DNA from: Petrosia ficiformis
Lineage: Eukaryota > Porifera > Demospongiae > Haplosclerida > Petrosiidae
Length of the DNA stretch: 64,000 bases
Direction of reading: 5' to 3'
NCBI GenBank assembly: GCA_947044365.1
Contig: OX345650.1
Coordinates: 5,544,049 to 5,608,048, forward strand
In this document: positions 1 to 10,866 of the stretch, piece after piece
Layout: each line of letters starts with the position of its first letter
Numbering within the stretch: the first letter of the stretch is position 1
The notes under the pieces: generated by a model
Told to the model about the DNA's origin: nothing
Databases searched by the model: none
The model's input: the letters and a program-made list of their open reading frames with translations, nothing else
Translations under genes and position numbers: made by a program

Positions 1-327
1 AGAGTTGTGGCCCTTTCATTCTCTCCAATTTCTTGTCTCCTAGCAACGACTTTAAAATTTGCCTGATCGATCTAGCTTTGCAATTCACCAGCCACTCCCC
101 CATTTGTTCTGCAGTAGTACACTGGGCACATCTTCTTTTAATTTTAAATGTGAGTAAAAGCTAGGATAGCAATAGAAAGAAATGTATTATATAATAAATT
201 ATATGTGTTGGATCAACTGTTATATTGTGTAGTCGTTGATTCTTTGCTTTCTATATGATGAGCATTCTTGCATGAACCAAAACTATGCTAATAATAATAT
301 GACTTTGTATTTTGTAGAGTTATCATA

Positions 328-1670
328 ATGGATAATAATACTACAGATACAGGTAGGTGCCAGTGTTTAGGGTATACATGATATTACAGATCAGAGGTTT
401 CTTTCTCCAGGTACCACAGAATTAATTATACTAGCATGTGGAATCACAGGAGGATCAATTCTTGTCATATTCTGTCTCACATTTATAGTTGTGTGTAGTG
501 TGTTAATACGCAAGAAAGCAAGAAGAATGCATTCCATTACAGGAGTAAAAGGCAATACATTAGATATTGGAATGGGAAGCCATGATCAACCAAGTCTCAG
601 AGCTGTGTTATATCACCATGAAAAGGTATATGCATGATGGATACTTAATTTATGATTTGATTTAATTAGTACTATAGGAAATTGAGAATAAACAGAAAGA
701 AGATGAGGATAGTATGAATTGTAGTGATGAGTCTTTCCATGATACAACTGACAACGGCAAAGTGATAATGCAATGTAGGCAGAAATTGTTTGGACTTCAC
801 TCGTTATCTTGTCATGAAATCGTGATGATGGAACAGTTAGGAGTGGGAACATTTGGACCGGTATTTAAGGCAGAGGCATATGGTCTTGGAGCTATTGGAC
901 GATCTAAAGTTGTTGTTGCAAAGCTCATCAGTGAATCTGCTGATGACAAAATGAGTGAAGAATTTGAGCATGAGATAGAAAGACTGTCTGATCTGAATCA
1001 TAAAAATGTAGCAGGTCTTTTGGCAGTATGTACAGATGAAAAACCTCGTTGTTTTTTAGTAGATGCTGGCAAACACCGTGACTTGTTGACTTATATCCAC
1101 CTTAAGAAAAAGCATAGCTTTGGATTAAGAAGAATTAATTCCAAAAAATTACATACCAGTGATGATATTTTGGAACTTCTACACATATCAGATGATATAT
1201 GTCTAGGAATGGGATATATGGCTTACAAAGGTTTAGTTCATGGAGACTTGTCCCTTCGTAATTGTATAGTAGGTTTTGATGGTGTCACTAAGGTAGCACA
1301 GTTAGGATTAGCACATCAATGGTATCCTGATGCATATTATGAGAGGAATGGCAATCTATGGCCAATAAGATGGATGGATTCTGAGACATTACAAACAGAA
1401 TATTTCACTAAATACAATGACATATGGTCATTTGGTGTTGTGCTGTGGGAACTGTTTACATTGGGAAGTTTTCCATTTCATGATAAAAGTGATGATGAAG
1501 TATTACAATATGTCATCGAAAAACATGGAACACTTGATAAACCACATGTATGTGATGAGAATTTGTTTCAAGTAATGAGATCATGCTGGGAAGAACCAGC
1601 TCTTCGTCCTATATTTAATGATCTTCATTACCAGATACAAGATATTATTGTTGATATTCAAGTAGAATAA
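328..1670 (+). CDS. PTK7-like receptor pseudokinase (5' end uncertain)
   Basis: Exons 318..352 (ATG at 328), 411..625 and 678..1670 join in frame to 410 residues. Exon 2 encodes a single transmembrane helix (about residues 12-35) followed by a basic stop-transfer stretch. Exon 3 holds a whole tyrosine-kinase fold: P-loop GVGTFGPVF, the VAIK-type lysine in VVVAKL, and the C-lobe signature IWSFGVVLWELFTLG. The catalytic motifs are broken: HRD reads HGD, DFG reads QLG, and APE reads DSE. This combination resembles PTK7/CCK4, whose DFG is also degenerate, so catalysis is unlikely and a scaffold or co-receptor role is inferred. With the ATG at 328 there is almost no ectodomain and no signal peptide. 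The frame is open upstream of that ATG to the acceptor at 318, so further 5' exons may lie outside the window. Confident for pseudokinase, moderate for PTK7 orthology, low for the start. Confidence 0.75.
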
Positions 1671-2248
1671 TTTAGCATCCACATGTAAATAGATCTACTC
1701 TCATTTACATAATATTTATATTTCTTGAATGAAAACAATCTAAAAGCTGTACATAAATCAACAGGTATTGTTGTGTATAGAAATAATATACTATTACTGG
1801 AAAGTTGAAACACAATTTGATTCAATATCATTACTATACTATATAGTTTACACAATTTGAATTTCTGTTTACGGTGAGAGTGAAGCTTCAATAATGCAAC
1901 TTGCAAAAGATTTGCTGAAAGTGTTATCTAAGGGGCTAGCCATCAAGACCCCAAATGTGCCTATATACAATTATTATATATATATATATATATATATATT
2001 TTATATATATATATAATTATATATATATATATATATATATATAAATGGTTGCAACAATTATAATTATACTGCATGTGTTGTACTTCTTTATCAATACATT
2101 TGAGCTGATGGTGCTGAACAAAAATTATACATATGCATGGTGCAATTTATGTGAGATTTTGAATTGCTGGAGTAACAACAATCTAAAATGCCACAACCAG
2201 ACCCCACCCCAATAAAATCTGAAGCCACATATATCAAACTAGCTTACA
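1671..2248. repeat. Intergenic spacer with (TA)n microsatellite
   Basis: Between the pseudokinase stop and the next promoter there is AT-rich sequence with a (TA)n tract at about 1973-2043. No coding exon was recognised. Confidence 0.8.
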
Positions 2249-2256
2249 TATAAAAG
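2249..2256 (+). promoter_or_regulatory. TATA box of the kinase-less receptor
   Basis: TATAAAAG lies 42 bases before the ATG at 2291. The spacing implies a very short 5' UTR. A TATA-like element at about the same distance occurs before the three related receptor genes at 17075 (-), 23383 (-) and 23959 (+). Confidence 0.5.
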
Positions 2257-2290
2257 TATTGTGGGATGCTTGGCTTCTTAAAAGATAACA

Positions 2291-5200
2291 ATGTCCAGGC
2301 AAACGTTTATTGTGGCTGTGTTGATGATTGTTGAGGTTTGTACTGGATGTCAACAAGCTTGTTACCCTCCATCAAACACACTAAATTCTGATTGGTCCAA
2401 TGAACTTCAAGATTTGGTCCTTGAATCTCGTTGCTACACTGCATGTATTGAAAAGGTGAGCTGATTATGAGTTTCTTTTTGTAATATGTAATTGATATAA
2501 TTATTAAACAATGATTATTAATTTTATATTGATATACTGTACTGTATTGAGCAAGCAGCAACTGTGTATTGTCAAACTTGTTTTGTTTATCAATCTCTAG
2601 TCTGTCTGTCTATCTATATATCTATCTATGTATCCTTATTCAATTATTAATTATTTTTCTCTCTACTATAATAAAACTCCACAGTATAAAGATGACATTC
2701 GTCCTGATGATGTGAGTTGTAATATAATAATTATAATATTATGTACTTTCACAGCCCACCTTCAGATTCAATTAAACCTCTTTTCATCTACTATTGTCTC
2801 TTTTAAGAGCTGCATATTTTACATTAATAGAATGTTTTTGTAGGTGTAATGAGTATAACGACTAATAATTCGTTATAATAGCTGCCTACATGCTACCCCA
2901 ACATGTCTCGTATCTGTGCAGGTGGCTCAAATATTTTTGAAGCCATATATAATCTATAATTATATTAGGCTTACATATTAAATGGTAACTGGTTGTCAGT
3001 GTCTTACTCCACACTAGAAGGACTTGCTTGTAGTAATCTACAGCAGGTAAGGTATATTAATTACATCTATTAGATATATTAAAATGTTTTCAATAGATTA
3101 TGGAGTGTAAAATGGGATGTATTATAAAAGCAAATAATTCCCATTTGACAGTTGCGGAATGTAGAGATGAGTGTGTAAGTAATTATTAATATATCCCATT
3201 GATAATTACTCAATAGTTTTATGTAATTATAGTATAATGGTTGTCAAAACAAGTGTTCAAGTGTGAGTAATTGTAGCTATGGAAATTCATTCACTTGTTT
3301 ACGAAGATGTGTAAGTCTGTATTAATCACAATATTGTTTATATTGTAACTGATTATATATAGAGAGGTCCACCGTGTAGATTTGGATGTGAAGAATTTTC
3401 TCAAATTGTGAATGGTAAGCAATTTGTAATGATTTAATTATTTACTACTGGGGGAATCATAATTCCCTAAGTGATTTTCCTGGTACACACAAACAAATGC
3501 TATTAAACTTCCTTTCATACAGACATTTCACAAGTTCCAATTCCAGCTGTTGATCCCATTTCAATTGTCTTAACTGAATTACCTGGATATTATAAACCAC
3601 AAAATATGTCAGGGAATAATGAAAACTCATTGGTCACATCTTTCATATACAAAATTGAAGATGATATGTCTGTACAATATGCATGGAAAGTAAACACTTG
3701 ATGCCTCATTTGTACTAGGAGTTTACTGTCATTTCATTTATAGCCTAGCTTACAAGAGTCATTAGATTTGAGGTTGTATAGTTGTCAGTATATTAATATC
3801 TCATATGCACCAGTGAACAAGTATGGAATATCTGATTTCTCTTACGTCAATAATTACTGTATTGTTGGAGGTGAGATATATACAATTCAACATCTCACTA
3901 TACACTAATGGATAATTGTTTGGACTACAATAATTATATTAAATGGTTTCATAGAATACCACTATCCTGAACAACACGAAGGAGAACTGCAATTTGAATA
4001 CTTGGAAGATCTACGAGATGATTTTCATGGTCATGCTGTAGTGAACATCTCATGGAAAGCACCACAAGGTATAAACATGTAATTATAAAATCATTATTTA
4101 TGTATGTGTGTGTGTGTGTGCATGTCACATATTATATAACATACAGGGATAGAGTTTCTGAGTCATTATGAATTTATAATAGTAGCGAGTAGTCTTAGTT
4201 GCGGAGGGTATTATAATGAACCATTTACTTCCCAGCCCATTTCAAAGGTGAGATTACATTAGCTATGATTATAATAGGTTTTTAATGCTATATATTATAT
4301 ATTATAACAGGACTCAACATTTTTTTTGTATCAGGCTGAGAATCCTAATGAGCCACCTATATTTAATTGTATTTATCAGACTGTTGTAAGCAGAAGATAA
4401 AGTATTAATACATGACGTCACAGTTTTTCTTTAGTTATATTCAGAACCAAGAATGCCAAACATTGATGTAAAACCTCAAATAATAAAACCTATGTGTACG
4501 TGTTATTATTATTTGATGTCATGTTTACATACCTTATCTTATTACACACAGTGGATAGTACAGTATCTGAACTAGTTGTTTCATGTACAAAGCAGTTTAA
4601 TATAGACAACACTCTGTCTTTGCATGTCGTTTGGGATCTTGCAAATGTCTATCAAGAGATACAAGCTATTGAAAAGTTTGATATAAGACTGCATTTATTA
4701 AATTCTTCGTTTTCTAAATCAGTTACTGTATCTAAACAGGTATTCTATCAATGTATTATGGTATGTAGTCATTTAGTAGATTATCACAGGTGAATACATT
4801 GTCATATAATGTGACTCTTGACAATCTGTTAGCTTATAAGAGAACATTGGCATATCAATATGAAGTTATGGTTAGTATTTTAATAGTATGATGAGCTGTT
4901 TGAAATCTTTATCCATTAGATAACTCCAGTGAAAAATGATACTTTCTTCTGGCGACTTATTCCTAATCCAGTAGGATGCACAGTAGATGCAAGCATTCCA
5001 TTTAGTCCCCCCTCTGGTATAACCAATGAGAGCGTCTCTTTGAATTATCCATTACTCAACATATCATGGCATCCACCTTCAGTAACATATGGATCTATTA
5101 TAATGTATGAATTAGTAATTGGACAGTGGCCAGTATTACAGAGTGGACAGAACCATACATTTTATATAGCTGTGAGTGCCTCTAAAGATATACTTACATT

Positions 5201-6051
5201 GATGAGCAATTGTTTTCTCTCTAAAGGGGAATGTAACCAGTTTCATTATAAATATTACCATGTTAGAATACTGTCAATATCTACAGGTAATCAACTTCAA
5301 CTATAATTACAATCTCATATAATTATTACCACTTCATCAGATTCGCTCACTTAATGATTATGCTTGGAGTAATTGGAGTGATTCTTTTCAATTGTCTCTA
5401 GATTGTTTGAAGGAGAGGGAAAGCAGTATGCAATTAAGCTCTTCAGTAACATCATTCATTGATATGATGAGTAGTTCAAAATATGATTTATTTTCTTCAT
5501 CAGGTGAGACACTCATCTTAACTTGCAAATCAATTTGGCAAGTGAAGTTGATAAAATGTAATTAAAGTCACCCCACTTGTAAAATGATATGTTTGATCTC
5601 ATATTGAAGTCCTTTTTTTTGCTTTTAGATGCTATTTTACGTTCTTCAACAAATTCATTTTCATTATCTGCAACAATCCCCGCCTCATTTCACCCCAGTA
5701 TAACACCTGAAGTACCTTCAGCACAGTCAGTAATTACTTACACCCTTTATGGGATAATCTTTCTGATTTCTGTATTGCTACTTGGAATGTTGTTTGGGTC
5801 AGTTATAATGTGTATTAAATGTTCAAGAGCTACAACAAATATTTCTGATGAGGTTTGTATATATGTATATCAACTATAAATTATTAAACTATTATTAACA
5901 GATATTTAAACAAACCAGTGATAGTTCACAAGACAAGACACAAAAGAGAGTATATGTTGTAAATAAACTAGCTGTAGATAATTTATACACTACACTTCAA
6001 GACACATCTATTCATTCTCATAATAAAGATTTCATCAGTACATCAGTATAA
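2291..6051 (+). CDS. Kinase-less single-pass receptor (Cys-rich + FN3 ectodomain)
   Basis: Nineteen exons join to 746 residues: 2291..2455, 2685..2711, 2969..3046, 3097..3174, 3233..3310, 3363..3414, 3523..3689, 3744..3870, 3955..4068, 4147..4247, 4311..4385, 4435..4495, 4552..4739, 4790..4870, 4920..5171, 5227..5286, 5341..5503, 5629..5852, 5902..6051. The order is: signal peptide (1-19); Cys-rich module (20-159, CxxGC and CxxxC pairs, reminiscent of the ROS1/Sevenless N terminus); FN3-like domains (about 160-600), the last ending in WSNWS; a Ser/Thr/Pro stalk; a transmembrane helix (about 662-685); and a tail of about 60 residues with YVVN and YTTL tyrosines and a PDZ-ligand-like C terminus (TSV). 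The stop after the tail is clean and no kinase exon follows before the next gene. It is a paralogue of the ectodomains of RTK A and RTK B. A decoy or co-receptor role is inferred; the ligand is unknown. Confidence 0.8.
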
Positions 6052-7080
6052 TAGTTTTTGTATCAATCAATATTTTTTACATCATGTTTTTTATTAATGC
6101 TTCATTTTGATTACACTAATATTTGTAATGTACAACTGTATGGTTTACCATGAGTTGTAAGTATGTATTAAATATCATATCTTTGTGTTTTATAACCCAC
6201 TTAATTGTTCCTATATAATGTAAAAAAAAAAATAGCTGGAGTTCATTGGGAGCCACTACCAGCTAATTTGATTGGGGGAAAACAGTTGCCGGTATCCCAG
6301 TCCCCCCTCAAAGAGGACTGTACACAAGTATATAACAACTGACCTTGAGATCTAGGATCTCTCAAACATCACTAACAATGACAAACTCACACCAGTCCTA
6401 CCAAAGACCAAAGGGACAAGTTAAAAACGTTATAACATTTGAAATTGAAAATTTAAATTAATCAACTCTCCAATTGTATCCTGTGTATAATTATTGACTA
6501 TGTTTATATATTATATAATATAATAATAATTAATAATTATTGGCTGTGTTTATATATAATAATAATTAATACATATTTATGTTACTTTAGCCACTCACCA
6601 ATTTGATACAATTATAATTAGCAATTGTTAATCTATTTATCTACATTATAAATTATCTATTTGGGTGTATTTTGAAAGTTGTATCTCCAGCTCTCTTGAG
6701 GGTCCATCATGTGAACATCATTTACTGAACTTCTCGAATATGTAGAAAATGTTTTGGATGAGAAGATATATAAGATCTCCACATGTCTCATAGAGGTGTG
6801 TGTATGTATAATTATTCATGTATGTACACAAGAAATGTAGTCGTCAATCTATTACATACAATTAATTTTGGTTTATCAACACAAACAAGTTTCATTTATA
6901 GATTATAAGTACCTACCACATAAATCCCAGTCTAATTGTAAATGATTTTCTTTACAATATTATAATATTATATTTATCGTATCACTTTGTGATGTGTAGA
7001 AATAACAATGGACTAACAGGGAAAAAAAGTAAATCTTGTCAATTTTTGCACAAAACATTTTTTGTAAAATCAATCAAATC
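6052..7080. repeat. Intergenic region with a repeat shared with 28.2 kb
   Basis: About 6235-6425 resembles 28216-28375 downstream of the secreted paralogue. Both contain a 'gccactaccagct'-like start, a cccagt...cccc stretch and 'aaccttgagatctaggatctc'. The rest is AT-rich non-coding sequence. It is either a dispersed repeat or 3' flank carried along when the receptor genes were duplicated. Confidence 0.6.
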
Positions 7081-8915
7081 TCATGAAGTTACTAATCTGT
7101 TATCCATTAGTGATTGTAAAGGTCTTTGAAGAGGATGAGCCAGTAATTTAGCAAAACAATTAAATAATTTCACAAGATTAACAGACCAGTCTAACACAAG
7201 AGCCTTTGGTTTAGGATATATCTCTGATAGAATATCAAAAATACTCTAAATTATAAATACTATAATGACATGGAGTAAGAAATTTAGATTATTACTTGAC
7301 ATAAGTTATGTCCACTTGGAGGATCATGTGAATACAGAACATCCATGAAAAAATACGGAGACGCCATTAGTTCCCCATGAGCCTACATCACAAATAGAAT
7401 ACTAGTGTATCAGTTAACAGAAAAACAATACCTCAACATCTCCTTTATATATTGGTAGACAATGAGACCTTCCATATAGTAATATCACACGTACAATGTA
7501 AGGTGGAGGTATTTGAAGATTGGATTGAGATGGCGGAGGTGAATTCTCATAGCTACAACAGAGAGTTATTGGTAAATACTAAAATCTATCAGTTGAATAG
7601 TCTTACATACACTAGTGAAAACAATGATGCAGTATCTACAAAGATAAAACCTGATAAATAATGATAACACATATCTCTAACTATCATACCAAATGACTGA
7701 TAAGAATCCTCTACTGCTTCCAAACTTGATATAGCTTCACAAACTAATTCTGGATTATTATTGAAATCACAAAACTAATAAAAAGTAGTTATAATTAATA
7801 CACTTAACAACATGATTAGGAGTTTTACCCAGTTAGCTTGATCAGTGAGCACAACCAAACCAAATTCATGATTCTTATTCAATTGTGATTTATTGAAAAC
7901 AAATAATTCCATTGCATTTTTCCACACTGTCAACAAAGGAATATCACCTCTACAATATATTTCATAAATACAATTTATGTCAACACTGAATTTTGGATAA
8001 CATACAATAAAACATAGGGATTTCTAATATATGGGGAGGTTAACTGAACACACACGCCCTGGAATAAGATAAGGAGGCAACAAGGCATGTCCAATAGTGC
8101 TAGTAGACTCTCTATTAGACAAAATCCTCAGTAACCATGTAGTCCTGTACAAACAATGTATACTATGCTATTAAGTCTCCATACTCCATGGATATATCAT
8201 GTACTAGAGTATTATTGATGTATACTGTGGTCTTAAAGAATAGCTAGAATATAGCATTCCCTGGGATAATTGTAAATATTCTCAGATCTTACTTGTCTAT
8301 AGATTTCACTTTTGTAGTTTGTACATCATTAGCTAAATCAATGCAGAGTATCTGTGATGTAATAATATATATACAGTATATAAGATTGATGTCTAGGTAT
8401 CTAACTTCATCCCACCATCAATTAGAGTAGAACTAGTAACACTGTCTATCTATGTACCATTCAATGTCTGTCTTCAAGAGTATGGTATATCAAAATGAAA
8501 ACACTGTGGTTTGAGGCTAATTTCTATGACATCCCACAAATGATGGCAAGTTATATAATTATAAACAGCTATATGAAATCAACTTAGCAACAGTAGTATG
8601 TAGTACACATATACATATAATTTATATTTGTGTAACTGCACTGAATTATGTGTATATATATGTATATTATATAGTACACTTACAGTTCTTATATACAAAA
8701 TATAGACCCAAGGTTTAGTGTCTGAGGATGTGATATAGCCCGAGCTTGCTAGGGCTATATCACATCCGAAGACACTAAACCAAGGGTTTATATTGTGGTA
8801 TATAAGAACTGTAAGTGTACTATATACAATATATAGTATGCTGGTGGATTAAAGATTCACAGGTCTATATACAAAATATAAGACCTAACCACATCAAACG
8901 GTTGCCATGGTAGCA

Positions 8916-8957
<42 letters not shown>

Positions 8958-9399
8958 TGATGGTGACATCATCCCTTTGATGTGGTGAGGTCTATATTCT
9001 GTATATAGGACCCAAAACAGGTCTATATTTGGAGAAAATAACCCATTAACAACATGCAATACTTTATTGCCAAGTATAATAGTATTTTATTGCCAAAACT
9101 GTTGTGAAATCATTGAGAATAAGTGATCAATATATAGTTTGGGAAAAGATCATCATGCAGTCAGACAGTACCAATCATTGATGTGGTGAGTCCTATATAT
9201 TGTATGCAGGAGATGTCACCATCATACAATATATTGTATATAGTATGCTAACAGGTCTTATATACTGAATATACGACCCTCGTTTTGTGTCCTCGGATGT
9301 GATATAGCCCTCGCAGGCTCGGGCTATATCACATCCTTGGACACAAAACTCAGGTCCTATATTTTGTATATAGGACCTATTAGCATACTATATAATATA

Positions 9400-9465
<66 letters not shown>

Positions 9466-10733
9466 CATGTAATATATACAGTATGCTAACAAGTCCTATA
9501 TACAAATTAATAAGACCTGAGTTTTGCGTCCAAGGATGTGATATAGCCCGAGCCTGTGAGGGCTATATCACATCCGAGGACACAAAACGAAAGTCCTATA
9601 TTTTGTATATAGGACCTGTTAGCAGACTATATACAATATATTGTATGATGGTGACATCTTCTGCATGGAAGGTCTATATACGAACTCACCACATCAAAGG
9701 GATGATGTCACCATCATGCTATATAATTATATATATATATATATGTTATAATTATATATATATAATATATTTATACTATGATGCCATCACTCCATAGAAA
9801 GTGTAGGTGGTATATTTAGCTAACACCTGCAAAAAACACAAACTAGTGTACATTTCTGCCAGCAGTGTGTATTTTAACCACAAACTAGTGTATATTTTAA
9901 CCACAAACTAGTGTATATATATATATATCTTGAAAAAGCCGATCCATGAAGCTCTCTGAAGTCTGAATTGATGGCTAGATGGGTCACACAGTTTAACCTG
10001 ATTGTCTGGCTGGCATTTTGAGTTGATAAAACGTTCCAAACCAGACAGTATTTGCGTCATACTCCTTGGTGTATATTCTTCTCCGTTATCTTTTCGAATT
10101 TCCGACATGAAAACACATAACCAATGACAAACGTTCTCGTCCACATCATCCAAAATTTCAGTTGGGCATTTCTTCTTAGCAACCGCATTGTGATGTTCCA
10201 GCCATTGCTTGCATACTCCTACGGCCCAATCTGTTCTTTGGGGTACCACTGGCTTTTTAGCCTTTTCAATTTCTTCTTCGTCAGAAACAACAATCTTTCA
10301 TTTTAACAAAAGGCTTAGACGTTTCTTCTTGCCTTCTGCCATTACTAGAAGTCAGTGACTCAATGCCAGTCTGCCGGGTTCCGTAAATTAGCTGATGACA
10401 TCATCATAGCATATATTATATAAGTCATAGACTTTGAAGTGCATTCACCAAATATACACCCCAAGGTGCGCTGCGCTCGGTCAAATACCTTTATGTATAT
10501 TTGGTGAATACACTTCAAAGCTATGGTTTATATCTATATATAATTATATATATATATATATAAAACCTGTGTGATACTCACAATTTTTTCTGGACTGGTG
10601 GAGTGAATATCTTGAGCATTGAATTCAAAACTTAGTACTATAACACAATTAAATCATTAACAAAAATATTTTAAAATCTCTTCTAACCTGAAGCACTACT
10701 AAGAGTTGAAGAAATTGAAGTATCGTCTGCCAT
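7081..10733 (-). CDS. BABAM1: BABAM1/MERIT40 orthologue (BRCA1-A and BRISC complex subunit)
   Basis: Nine exons on the minus strand give 269 residues: 10733..10688, 10637..10582, 8351..8293, 7949..7829, 7774..7690, 7650..7607, 7578..7432, 7382..7296, 7245..7081. Hallmarks align in order with human MERIT40: SPEKILCIDLAND (VWA-like start), NKNHEFGLVVLTDQANW, LFSLVY, the IPPPYIVRVILLYGR block, PYFFMDVLYSH, and the C-terminal FAKLLAHPLQRP. In animals MERIT40 scaffolds the K63-deubiquitinating BRCC36 assemblies BRCA1-A (DNA damage) and BRISC (cytoplasmic). The protein is shorter than the human one (329 residues), mainly at the N terminus. Intron 2 is about 2.2 kb and full of hairpin repeats and a recombinase remnant, while other introns are mostly below 350 bp. 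A spare open stretch near 8010-8150 was left out because the exon 3 to exon 4 phase closes without it. Confidence 0.9.
8665..8828. repeat. Hairpin element, copy 1
   Basis: A near-perfect inverted repeat. The arms run from 'agtacacttacagttctt' to its complement. The core has the inner palindrome GATATAGCCC...GGGCTATATC around a short loop. It lies in BABAM1 intron 2 and is the first of three copies. Confidence 0.8.
8860..9010. repeat. (TA)n tract between inverted arms
   Basis: A (TA)n run at about 8920-8954 is bracketed by related inverted segments (aggtctatata... and ...tatagacct, with ccacatcaaa/tttgatgtgg). It belongs to the same hairpin family. Confidence 0.6.
9238..9390. repeat. Hairpin element, copy 2 (inverted core)
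   Basis: Inverted repeat with arms TAGTATGCTAA...TTAGCATACTA and the same GATATAGCCC/GGGCTATATC core. The loop is in the opposite orientation to copies 1 and 3. Confidence 0.8.
9391..9477. repeat. (TA)n microsatellite
   Basis: An almost uninterrupted TA run between hairpin copies 2 and 3. Confidence 0.9.
9478..9640. repeat. Hairpin element, copy 3
   Basis: Third copy of the palindromic family with the GATATAGCCC/GGGCTATATC core. It is followed at about 9640-9720 by a tgatggtgaca / tgtcaccatca inverted pair and another AT tract. Confidence 0.75.
9925..10342 (-). pseudogene. Broken Crypton/KIAA1958-type recombinase N-terminal fragment
   Basis: On the minus strand an ATG at 10342 reads MAEGKKKRLSLLLK, then an in-frame TGA at 10298-10300. 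It stays in the same frame with SDEEEIEKAKKP, RTDWAVGVCKQWLEHHN and a helical SAM-like segment ending near FRLQ at about 9950. The 'R-T-x-W-A-V..W..H' pattern followed by 'EIRKDNGEEYTPRSM' is typical of the N-terminal core-binding region of the KIAA1958/QRICH1/ZMYM proteins, which derive from Crypton tyrosine recombinases. The catalytic half is missing. It sits inside BABAM1 intron 2 on the same strand. It is a remnant of a mobile or domesticated recombinase, not a working gene. Confidence 0.65.
10426..10516. repeat. Foldback hairpin
   Basis: The arms 'ctttgaagtg.attcaccaaatata' and 'tatatttggtgaat.cacttcaaag' flank a GC-rich loop (gcgctgcgctcg). It is a short MITE-like palindrome in BABAM1 intron 2. 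Confidence 0.8.
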
Positions 10734-10866
10734 CTTTATCTTAATTAACGCCTACCTAATTATTTTAATTTTGATTATTTTATTATTAAAAGTTATTAGA
10801 CTAATTAATAATTAATAATTAATTATTATGAGTTTGAAAAATTCACATTGAGTGTAGCTGACTGAA

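Noticed and set aside
3..149. Open stretch ending at a gtgagt donor, possible upstream exon of the pseudokinase
   Set aside because: Its phase 0 end does not fit the exon at 318, and the translation shows no recognisable domain.
2882..2921. 40-bp candidate exon in the kinase-less receptor
   Set aside because: Including it breaks the frame. The relatives go directly from the 27-bp exon to the 63-78-bp Cys exon.
7452..7661. Plus-strand frame of 69 codons
   Set aside because: It is the antisense shadow of BABAM1 exons 6 and 7.
8010..8150. Open stretch in BABAM1 intron 3
   Set aside because: The flanking exons join in phase without it and match the MERIT40 alignment.
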